NCBI GenBank assembly: GCA_026122225.1
Contig: JANEZZ010001870.1
Coordinates: 496,001 to 560,000, forward strand
Direction of reading: 5' to 3'
Source of the DNA: Heloderma charlesbogerti
Lineage: Eukaryota > Chordata > Lepidosauria > Squamata > Helodermatidae
Length of the DNA: 64,000 bases
Part shown: positions 45,201 through 57,200 of the stretch, piece after piece
How the letters are laid out: the number at the start of each line of letters is the position of its first letter
Numbering within the stretch: position 1 is the first letter of the stretch
The notes under the pieces: generated by a model
What the model saw: only the letters and a program-made list of their open reading frames with translations
What the model was told of the DNA's origin: nothing
The model's database searches: none
Program-made: the position numbers and the translations under genes

Positions 45201-48200
45201 TGCTAGTTGTATAAAAAGTTTGCTTGACCATGGAGTCACCCTTTCCCAGTAGCTGAGCTGAGCTTTCACGTGTCTTTTTGCAGTTCTTCATATAGAAAAA
45301 GCTGCTGCTTACATGTGTGAGAGGAGGGTGGAGATTGTTGGGATGGGGTAGCTGAGTGGGTATTTCCCTGCATTCTCCTTTCCTACCTTGGGCAAGTGCA
45401 GCTGTTCTCTAATAGCCTTTGCAGACTATAAAACCTCAGAGCACAAAACCTAGTGTCACATGTTCTCTTTCACTCCTTGGGCCTGGAAAACCTGAATGGG
45501 GGCAGTTTGCCCACTGCCTGCTTCTCTGCCTCGGCTTTAATTTGAGCCTCTCCGCTCAGAAAGCTGGAAGCCAAATGGCTGGCATATCCCGGGGGCAGGG
45601 GGCATAATTCTGTCTTGGCTAATTATTGCTCCGTGCCCCCCTTCATCTTTCAGGTGCCTCTCACTGTCGCATCCCGCTGCTCTTACATTCCATTGTGCTC
45701 AGCTAGGGAATGCCACTGACAAGGCTGGATAAATCCCAGCAACTATTTAAATAGTTGGTACTGATCTACCCGTCTCCACCCCCACCCCCCAGATGACACT
45801 TGGCATGTGACGCTGACTCAGGATGTTGTGCAGCTCTGGCCACGGGCCTTGCATGTTCTGGAAATACTGGAAGGGAAAAGGCAGCCCGCCTTGTTCCCTC
45901 CTCAGTGGCACATGCTCAGAGTGGCTGGATAGGGCTTTGTACCTGCTTGACATGCAAGGGAGTTCCAGCAGGTGCCTGAACTTGCTGTTGCTGGGAGAGG
46001 ATCCTGGGTGTTGACACCTGGCAGTGGTTGGGCTGCACACCTGGGCAGGATCCTCCCAGTTTGTACAGTGCAGAAATCTGCAGCATGTCCAGACGTTTCC
46101 CCTTTTCCAGCTGCTGGAGAACGATTCTCTCCCTGCCACCCCTCGCGCTGGTGTCAGTGCAGTTTCCCTTGCTACATGAAGGCTGGTTGTGGGCACAGGC
46201 TTCCGAAGTGTCCAGATGCTGGGACGTGTGTCATCGGAGGTCTCTTTTCTGTTTTTTGTATACTGCTGATCGTAACATTCTCGCTCCTTGCTGCAGGAAA
46301 CTGCTGACTCGAATTGCTGAAGTGGGCATGGAGCGCTGCCAGACATGTTGTGTGTGAAATGGCCCTTGAGGGCTTTGGTGCAGAGAGCCCTCAGGGCCCT
46401 GAAGAGCATTTCTTTCCTTTGTGTCCTTGGGCATTTTGAAGAGAGACCAGTCTATTTAGAAAGCTGGCTGTTTCAGCCACAGGGAGTGGAGAGGAGCATC
46501 TCTTGTAAGAGGAACTAACTCTTTTCCTAGCAAGCTGCTTGCTCAAGAGGGCCACCCCTTCTGCTTTGTTCTGTTGAGTGGCAAGGAAGACAGAGGAATT
46601 GCACCATTTCCTAGAGACAGGAAATGGCCACCTGGCTGCTTTCTCTGGACCTGTTCACACTTGTTCTAGGTTTAACCTTCAAATAACCCATGACACCCAG
46701 TTTCGGATGACATGACGAGCTGCGGTGTGCCCCTGCCATGGCTCGCATATTCAGAGTGGTAGCCAGTCCACATCCTCGAGGCCCACGAGTGAACTAACCG
46801 ATGGTGGTTTAGTCTGACATGCGAAGCGGCATGCTGTGTCTTGTTTCGGCCCTGCAAAATTCAGTGAACAGTGGTCTGTTTGGCTAGTGGAGTCCTTCCC
46901 CTTCCCCTCTCCCCCTTTACCTGGATTTTGGAGAACACCCAGGAGATCTAGGTATCCCTTTTAGTAAGCAGAAAATGCTCACCTTCCCTTTTAAATACTG
47001 CAAGGGATGTTGTTTGTATTTATTTAAATGACTATGAACAGATTGGTTGGGGAACTTGTGGGATGTTTTGCCTTCCTTTGCAGCCTACACTTTGGCTCAC
47101 TTGGTTGAGCCATCTGTAACAATTGCTCCTCGAGGCTCTCTTGCATTGTGCCTGCTCCTGTATGTGGCACATGGTGATTCAGATTCCATGGGGAAGATGG
47201 AGTCCCTGATCTTCTCCTTTGTACTGGTGCGAATTCTGCAGCAGGACCATGACAGAAGGTGGCTTGAAGATTGTAGGTTGGGATCTGGTGGTAGTTCTGG
47301 GACGCACCAAGAAAGAGTAGGTCCAGGTCTGCAGTGGCTGCTTTCTTTCCAGGACACATTCTTTCTCTCCCTCCCTCCCTCTCTCTCTCTCTCTCTCTTT
47401 TCACCCCCTCCTCCTGAAGGCTACCTTGACTGGCACAGCTGAAAACTTTGTGGGCTTTGTGGAGTCCTTTGTACTCTGCACTGGGCAGGATTCTGGTGGC
47501 TGGGTGATAACACGGACATGATTTGAAATTTCAAGGACAGATATCGCGATTATTATTATTACTATTCCTTCTTGGCTAAACCTTACATGTTTATTCATAC
47601 ATGTTAACTGAGTGGTAATTTATGGCCAATGGAAATGGAGTGTTTGTTTCTATTTCTGTGCTATAAGACTGTTCGGATATTTGGTTTGTTCTTATTGAAC
47701 TTTAATATAATTCTGTTTTTTCTTTTTTTCTTTTCCTTCTTTTGATATCCTCCCTTTTTTCTTTTTCTTAGAATACTGTAATGTTGGAAACTGAAGATTC
47801 TGATTATATTGTTGGTAGTGTTTATTTCATTTATAAAAATAAAATAAAAATAGATTAAAAAAAGAAATTTCAAGGACAGATATCAATGTAAAATTGCTGA
47901 AGTACAATTCATCAAGAGATTCAACTCTATTTCCTATGGTTTCAATAAGGAAATGCGTCTTCCTTTTTATCACACTACATACGTTGATCGGCTCACCACA
48001 GCAATGATGTCTGTGTTATTACCCAACTATGTTTGTGATTGGCAACTGTTCAGGTAATTATCATTGTCTGTGCTTTTTTCATTTCAGTTCTCTCTGACAA
48101 CATAGTTTAAATCTCTCCCTGCACTCCCCCCCCCCAGTTTACATCTCTCCCTTCGCCCCTTTGCAGCTTCACCTGCACTGTGTCCTCTCCCCAGGGGGAA

Positions 48201-51200
48201 AAGGCGTGGGGCAGGTGAAGCAAAGGCAGATGCGCCAGGAGGGTCATCGTCCCAACATCCCAGCCCAGGACCAAACGAAATCGGGGGCCATATCTTGGCG
48301 CTTTGTCATTCGGCCCACAGAAGGCTGGTTGTGTGTGTGGGGGGGTCATCTGGCTCCCTGCCTCATCCTGGTTCCCGCCCCTGCATTCAGGTGCTCTTTG
48401 TTGTTTTTGCTACAGCAGACTAACATGGCTCCCCTCACTTTCCAGAAGCACTCTGAAATTGTGTCCTGGGACAGGTTCTGAAAGCAAGCTCCATTTCTTG
48501 CTGCGACCCCTCTCCATGTCGCAAGTGAAATGTGAGCAGACAAGGTCTGCCAAGTGGGAAGACCAGTGCAGCGCTAGTGGGACTTCCTATTTCAAATTGT
48601 CTCTAGAAGAGTGCCTGTGTGCAGCACTACTGTGCCACCACTGCAGTGCTGTCGTTGGGCTTTCACCCCCAAATCTCAGCACCTCTCTTGGAAATTGGAT
48701 TATTTGGTGGACCCCAAGGGCTATTTTGTGTGGGGAGAAGTAGCAGAACTTGGCCTGTCTCTGAGATGGGCTGCAGCTGGGTTCCAGTTGAGGTGCAGGT
48801 GGACGAAGATCAGAAGGTGGTCACAGAAATGATCTTGATAGACTGGAGCGCTGGGCAGAAAACAACAGAGTGAAATTTAATAGGGAGAAATGCCAAGTTC
48901 TGCACCTTGGGAAAAGAAACAGTTCCAAGATGGGGGATACGTGGCTCAACAACACTACAAGCGAGAAGGATCTTGGAATTGTTGTCGATCACGAGCTGAA
49001 TATGCGCCAACAATGGGATGTGGCTGCAAAAAAGGCAAATGCTCTTTTGAGCTGCATTCATAGAAGCATAGCTTCCAAATCCGGGGAAGTACTAGTTCCC
49101 CTCTACTCAGCACTGGTTAGGCCTCATCTGGAGTACTATGTCCAGTTCTGGGCACTGCACTTTAAGAAGGATGCAGACAAACTGGAGAGGGTTCAGAGGA
49201 GGGCAACAAAGATGGTCAGGGGACTGGAAACAAAGCCCTATGAGGAGAGACTGAAAGAACTGGGCCTGTTAGCCTTGAGAAGAGAAGACTGAGGGGGAGA
49301 TACGATAGCGCTCTTCAAGTCCTTGAAAGGTTGTCCCAGAGAGGAAGGCCAGGATCTCTTCTCCATCACCCCAGAGTGCAGGACACGGAATCATGGGCTC
49401 AAGTGACAGGAAGCCAGATTCCGGCTGAACATCAGGAAAAACATCCTGACTGTCAGAGCAATACAGCAGTGGAACCAATCACCCAGGGAGGTGGTGGGCT
49501 CTCCCACACTGGAGGCGTTCAAGACGAGGCTGGACAGCCATCTGCCAGGGCTGCTCTGACCTGGATTCCTGCATTGAGCAGGGGGTTGGACTCGATGGCC
49601 TTGTAGGCCCCTTGCAACCCTACTATTCTTTGACTCTATGATTCTATGAAGAGTTGGAGGCTGGCAAGTATCAAAGGGCCAGAGGCAAGAGCCGGGGAGA
49701 AGGCCAACTTGCAAAGCAGCAATAGGGGGCTGAAGGGGCCAGAAGGAGATGCCATACTGAACAGGGGTGGGCAGTCAGGAAAAGGAAGCCGGAGGCAAGC
49801 TGTTGGGGCTGGTGAGCTGGCTCCACTGCGAGGGCTTTCTGTGGCCTCGTGAAGTGTCCCAGTTTGCCTGGAGAGTGGAGCCTGGGGGTCTCTTGAGGCT
49901 GGAATGGCGGCTCAGAGGCGGCTTCCCCCCCTCCGAGAGCGAGTCTGGTGGGGGTGCTGGGAGCTGTGCTTCGAGATGCCCCTCCATGACCTTGCTGGAG
50001 GGGAGGAGAGGGGGCCGCTTCTGGGAATCCTGCCTGAGGTCCGAGGAAAGAGACAACGCCTCCTCCCGCGGTCTGGGGCTACCAGGAGCATTACTGTCTG
50101 GCCATGCTTCTTCTTGCCCCTGGCGGGTTTTTGGCTTTGAAATGGAAAGTAGTTGAGAGGGCAGCCAGACCAGTTAAACAGGTTTGTTTTCTTCCTTCAT
50201 GTTCCACCCCCCACTTTGTCCCTGCTGTGCTGAGATTGTTTTCTCTCTCCTCAGCTTTCTCTGAAGTAGCTCTGGATTTGTTGGGTTCTTTTTTATTTTA
50301 TGAAGTTTCTAATTGCTCTTATTGATGGGTTGCTTTGACTCTGTGGATCAGGTTGGGTGTGCATGCATTCATTTCTTTCTAAGCTGATGATCATTACAGG
50401 CGCAGCAGTTTGCAGAAACAGGAACAGGCTGCTGACAAACTGTTTTTCTATGCCTAGCTGTCACTTCTCTCTTTCTGTAGGGGATGCGCTGGTTTGGGGA
50501 GTGTGTTCCCCTCCCTGATGAATCTGAGATAAGAGTTGGGGATGCTCTGTGGCTGCTGGACACTCCCTGAGCAGAGCTCTTTTCCATGGTCTCCCCCGTC
50601 ATCTTTGTCCATCTCCTCCAGTCCCTGTGGCCTCCTGTGCAGATTCAACTGCCAGGCTGCTCTTGAGCTTATTCTCCCCTCCTACATGCGTGATCTGTTG
50701 CTGTTTGCTGCAGTGCTGCTGTGGATTAATGGGGGACATTTGGAGCTCTGGTGGGAGTCCAGAGATGCTTAAAAAACTTGCTGAGGTGCTGTTACATTAG
50801 TGTGTGTTGGACTGGAGTGAGGGGTCTGAATAGAGAAGCCGTTTGTCCTTGTTATGATTGAGGAAGCCATGGGATGGTTCCTTAGAGTACCAAATATAAG
50901 CCCCTCTTTTGTGGAGTCTAGCTGGCTGGGGATCCGGGAAGTTGGGGATTTAGAACAGCTAAGTACAGCATCCTGTCTGGGCTCTGGGCTTTCCCAGCAT
51001 TAGCTGTGTTACTCAGTCCCCCAGTGCAAGCAAATGTAATGCCACAGAGACTCTGGGTGTGGTGTGGGATGATGTCATGTTTTAAATTTGGTAGAATTGC
51101 TTGCTCAAGCCACTCACTGGAAAGTTACTTGCAGTGGGTGTCGGAGGAAGAGGTTGGAACTGAGCAGTCTTATGGTTTGGCCACTGTTCCCAAGAAATGA

Positions 51201-54200
51201 TGCTTATCACTTGGAAAGTAACTTCCATTTCTGGTTTGTCTGCTGGGGGCGGGATTCCTTTTCCTAGCTCTTTCCTTGTGTTGGGTTTTATTTCTAGCAC
51301 ATGGGTAATCTTGTGTGTTTCTCTTTCTTCCAGAGGTGTTTGCTGGTAGAGTAGAAGTAGGACAGGGAAAAGTACGTGGAAGCAGGCTGTTGAAGTTCTG
51401 CAGGTTGGGGGGATGGGAAGAGCAAGCCAGCAAGCCGCCTGCCTTCCTTGGCCAAGGCCAGCCCGGCGTGCTGGCTCCCCCAGCCTCAGCTGGCTGGTTT
51501 CCTGCCTGCCTTGATCAGAATGATGGGCAGTTGGAGTCAGTGTGGGTGTTCTGACCTAGCGGTATGGCTCCCGGAAGCAGGAACGAGAAAGCCAGGGCAA
51601 TTCTGTAGGCATGCCATGGAACAGTCTTCTCAAAGCTGTGACGGTGTGACTAGGGTTAACCATGTTTGTTTGTTTCTTCGTCCCGAGGGTCCTGGGTGCA
51701 GTCTGAAACCATCACAGCACCTAGCAGAACCTAAACAGTGCACACTGATGGGATCTGAGCTGGCAGTGACTGACTGGGGAAGAAAGAGATCTTAGGGTTG
51801 TGAGTGGACAGCTTGACAAAAATGTTAGCCCAGTGAAAAAAGGCAAATTCCATGTTGGGCATAATTAGGAAAAGAATAAAAAATAAATGCCGATATCATA
51901 CATGCCCTCATACTGCCCTCTGGTGCAACCACACTTGGAATATTGTTTACAATTCTGGTCATCACACCTCAAAGAGGATATTGTAAAGTGGAGAAGGTGC
52001 GGAAAGGGGCCATCACAATGATCAGGGGGCTGGAGCAGCTCCCTTCCGAGGAAAGGTTACACCGGTGAGGACTGTAGCTTAGGAAAAAAGTGAATACGGG
52101 GAGACATGATGCAGGGGTACAAAATTATGCATGATGTGGACAATGTGTATAAGGAGACATTTTTCTCCCTCTCTGATAATACTAGAACCTGGGGTCATCC
52201 CATGATTAGTGGGAGATTCAGGAGAGATAAAAGGAAGTACTTCTTCACACAGCGGGTAGTGAAACTATGGAATTCGCTACCACAAGACATAGTGAGGCTT
52301 TAAAAGGGGGTTAGACACATTTATGGAGGAGAAGACTATCAGTGGCTACTGGTCTGGATGGCTATATTCTACCTCCAGTATCAGAGGCGGTGTGCCTCTG
52401 CATACCAGTCGCTGAGGAACACAACTGGAAGCATGAGGCTGGCTTCCCACAGGCAGCTGGTTGGCCACTGTGAGAACAGAATGCTCGGCTCAATAGGCCT
52501 TTGGTCTGATTCAGCTTGGCTCTTCTTATGGTCTTCTTGTGTTCTTAATTTGAAAGTCTTCTGCCTCTTAAGATGGCGGGTGCTTCGAGATGGAAGGCTC
52601 CTAGCACTAATTTCATTGCTTTTCCACTGTAAGCTAGAAGTGGAGTTGTGATGGACTTTCCACACATTGCACTTTTGAGGAGTATAGCACCAGTGGGACG
52701 GGTCATAGCTCCGTGGGCAGGACAGGGCAATTCCTCCTCCTCAACGTAACTGCCAGCTCTTGATCTAAGTGGTTCTACTATTCTAATTTTTTTTTTAAGT
52801 TTTAAAGAAAACAGCAGATCAAAGCAACAGTTTCTTAGTTGCTAGAAGGTACTGGGGCTTCCTGCTGCACCCAGGCCAGGAGGTGTGAGAAACAGTGTGA
52901 AGAGGCTCAGAAATTATTGTTACTCCCTCATCCCCCTTTTCCAGAATCTGATGGACCTTGAGAGTTGTGAGAGGCTAGGCTGCTTTTCAGTGAAAGAGAT
53001 GTCCCCCTCTCAGCAGCACAATTTCTCGCTGCTTTCTGATCTTAAGGGCAAATTAGGAAACATTTGCCCTCTTGCTTTTAAAAAGGCTCGGCACAATCCC
53101 ACCCCCAGTCAGAGCACAAAGCTCTAAACTTAACAAACAGACATGCACCAGTATGTGCACAATTCTGTTTCATCGGAATTATAATCAGATGACAGCTATT
53201 TAAAAAAAATAATGGCAGAGTTTAATCTTGTAGTTCAGAATAGTTACTTTTCCTGTGTAGGGATGTTAAGGACAGCTTGTTCTGAGAATTAACAAGTTTG
53301 GGGCGCAATTAAGGGGTTGCTAATGTGATTCCAAGAACCAGAAGCAGAGTTGCTTTCAATCAAACAAATGCATTCATATTCATTTTAAGAACATCAAAAT
53401 GATTTACAAGGATTAATGCAGCAACAGCAGCACTGCACTAAAGCTGAAGTACTCCCACCCCCCCTTGAGCAGCACAGGGATGGGCATGGCTACCCTCACG
53501 GGGGCAAGTGCTGGCTGTTGCTGGCTCGGCCTGCCAGGCGCTTGCCAAAGCTGCTCCACCTAAAGTGCAGCAGACTGGTTGCTTCCTGAGTCACTCTGTG
53601 GTGTTTCCTCCTCGGGGTTTCTTTGCACTCTGAGGTCGGAAGGAGTTGTTGCAAAAGGAGCTGTGGCAGCTGCCAGAAAGATCTCTGTTTCTTTCAGAAT
53701 GTTGTGCATTGATAAAGAACCTGAAGCAAGCCAGGATTGCTTCAGAAGAGGATTTGGGGAAAAGGAGGCGGAACGGGCTCTCTCCTCACAATACTTAACT
53801 GCTGGATATGAGAGCCTGAGGGAAACCGTGGCAGTAACCCCTCCCCCAAGCATGAGGATTTCTCCAGTTCAGGCAAGGGCTGCACATCTCCAGAGCACCA
53901 TCCAGTCCTGCCTCTTAAGATGCATTTCAGTTGTTGCAGCTGGAGAACATGGACAAGGTGCTCGAAGGAGAGCACGGAATACTGGGAAATACAGGAAGCC
54001 GGACTCCGGCTGAACATCAGGAGAAACGTCCTGACTGTCAGAGCAATACGACAATGGAACCCGTTCCCTAGGGAGGCGGCGGGCTCTCCACACTGGAGGG
54101 ACTTAAGACGAGGCTGGACAGCCATCTGCCAGGGCTGCTGTGACTTGGATTCCTGCATTGAGCAGGGGTTGGACTTGATGGCCTTGTAGGCCCCTTCCAA

Positions 54201-57200
54201 CCCTGCTATGATTCTTAATCTTTTCTTCTCCAGGCTAAACGTACTCAGCCCTTCCAGCCCTTTCTCACAGATCTTGGTTTCCAGACCCTGCACCATCCTG
54301 GTTGCCCTTTGCTGGATATGCTCCACTTTGTCAATGTCCTCCTTAATGTATGGCACCCAGAACTGAACACAGTACTCCAGATTGAGCCTGACCAGCACAG
54401 AACAGAGTGGAACTATTACTTCTTATGATCTGGATACTCTGCTACTGTGAATATAATCTAAGGTTGTATTACCATTTTTTTTTAGCAGCCTCATCACACT
54501 GTTGGCTGATGTTCAGCTGGGGATCCATTAAGCCCCTGGGTCTTTTTCACATGTACTGTTGCCATGCCAGGTTTTCCCTATCCTGTACTTGTGCCATTGT
54601 CAAGGGGGGCGGATTGGTGTCTCAGTGCAGGACTTTAGAGTTATTTCTGTTGAATTTAAATAAAACAAGCATCCTTTCTGTGCCCTCTTCCAAGTCCTTT
54701 ATTAAAATGCTGAACAGTATAGGGCCATGTAGCACCCCACTTGAGACCCCTCTCCATTAACAAGCACTCATGGGGTCTAGTTATTTAGCCAGCTGTTGAT
54801 TTACCTAACAGTAGTGTTGATTGGCTAGGTGCAGGAAGTTGCTGATGCCTGCTTATCAGAGCGGGCAGTCCTAACCACTGTGAAGGAGGCAGCTGTGAGG
54901 CTGCTTCTGAAGCAAGCCTCATTGGACCCTGAGAATGGTAACAATTACTGGCCAGTCACTAATACTCCCTTCCTGGCTAGTTGCTTGTGTAGGTGGTTGC
55001 CATGATTTAATTAGGTTAGAAGTGTGTGCCAGGCCTGTTACCAAGTTTTAAAGGGGCCTAGAGGTCCATAATGCTTTGCTTTGATTCATTATTAAGTGCA
55101 ATTTCCTTGCTAGTGGGCCTTTTGGCTGGTAAGATGAGTCAAAGGTCGATATCGCCGCCTCAGCACGTTCCATGCTAATGAGCTACCGTTTATCTTATCA
55201 GGTCCTAAGATGCGCCTGATAAATGAGGCTCTGTTTATGCTAAGCTACAGGTATCTGTGCTGGGAAGGTTCTGATTGTTTCCCCTCTGACATGGGGCTGT
55301 TAGTCTATGCTGGGAAAGTTGCGGATGAACGCTAATTAACGCTTGCTGCTGTCATGCTGCCTCACTGCTAACATGTATGGCATATAACCCATTTACCCCA
55401 TGGCTCTGTGTTCAGAGAAGCTGCCTGGGTGCTGTAAGTACTCAATAAAGTCTCCTTGTAAGCAAACCTGGATCTGGCTTGTCATTATCTCACCACCTCC
55501 AAACCTTAGCAGCCCACGGCTGAGGCATACAATGTGGTTGCCATGCAACTCCAGGCACACCGGGATCCATTTCAATCCAGTTTTAGGCCTGCTTTTGACA
55601 CTGATGTTGCCTTGCTTTGGATAACAGGAAAAACTCTGCATGCTTCCAGACACTAGGGGATGACAGAGAACATGTCTTGTTCATCCCCCTTGTTATCCTG
55701 TAATTTGATCAGTTCCTTCTCCCTGCTCTCTTCCCTTCTTCTTTCTTCTTCTCCTCTTGCCTCTGCAGCAGTGCCATGTGGTCTTTCCCTGAAGGAAGCA
55801 AGTAACCCTATCTCATGCCTTCCCATACTTATACTCACACACCCAGCTTTAGGGGGTGCTTGCAGTTAAACAGTGTTAGATAGCATTCTCTGACAATGTG
55901 TATAAAGCACCAATAAAGTAAGTTGATTTGAACGTCTTTTAAACTGGCTCTAGCCTGTGTTTATTGCTTCCGATACTGAATGCTGTGTCACCACCTTTTC
56001 TCTGTATAAAGCAACTCTGCTGTAAGCCATATCAGACTTTCCAACACCTTGGTCACCCTGAAGATTGACCTATGCCAGGGGAATGACAGGGTGAGTGTGA
56101 CCCCACTAATTTTTTTCACACCTCTTTGAGAAGCCTTGGCCATGATGGCCTCTATTGTAGGCTGTCTAGGTTAGAAATCAGGAGCATCCAGAAGACGGTT
56201 ATAGTATGTTGTGGGACTTCTGCTTAGCCCTCTGGCATTTGTGGTATGGGGTCCCATGGCGTTCTGTCTTGACTCCTGTGCTAAATAAAACCACTGAGTG
56301 AGGTCAGTGAAGGTTTTGGAGTAGACATTATCAGTATGCTCATGACAGTGTATGCCCCAGCCATGGGCTGCTAAGGTTACACTCTTCAGAAATCATATAG
56401 CTGATGGTCAGTAGCTGTATGCTCTACAGACAGGCAGCTCTTTCTCTTTTACGCTGAATTCAGGTGAACCAGTGGAAGTGCTAAATTTAGTGTCTAAGGT
56501 CAGTAATAGACTGGATGAAGGCCAATAAATTGAAGTTCATTCCTGGCAAGACAGGGGTGCTCCTAGTGGGGTGGTTCATCTGCCTGGGATGGTGGTATTC
56601 AACCACCATTCTGGCTGGGGTTGCACCCTGTACATGTGTAATCAAGTGACACATGTTAGGATAGATCTTGGGCCCAGAGTTAAGGTGCACCACAGGGAGG
56701 ATGCACTTTACATTTATATCAAGGGGATGTTAATGAATGAATATGAACCAAGACTTGAATCAAATGAAATAGGCTTTATTACAGAATATGCAAGACTACT
56801 AAACATATGACTTTAATACAGGATGGAGAAGTTAGTTAGATTAACACAATCAAGCTTAGACTGGCTGCTATTTTACTTGATCAAGCAAAAAGAGAGACTG
56901 GAAGTAAAACCACAAACATGGGTTCAGGAACAGCACTTCACAAATAGCATTTTTCCTGGCCAGTTCCTGACTGACGAATTCAGGATTTGCCTTGGGTAGC
57001 TTGATTAGAATGGTGACTCTGCAATCAGAGAGAGACTTTCAGGTCCTGGAGTACCCATTCTTTACATGCCAGGGACTTGCTCCTTCTTTATTTTCCAGGG
57101 CTTTTTAACACCTGATGAGATGTTAATATCTAATTGCTTTACTGTTGCTATTTATCCTCCTGTCTGTTTTGATGTTTTGTGCTTGTACAATGTGCTGGTT

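Noticed and set aside
45747..46409. 220-codon minus-strand frame in IQGAP1 intron 2
   Set aside because: No recognisable domain, no conserved motif, and no splice or promoter context. Treated as chance.
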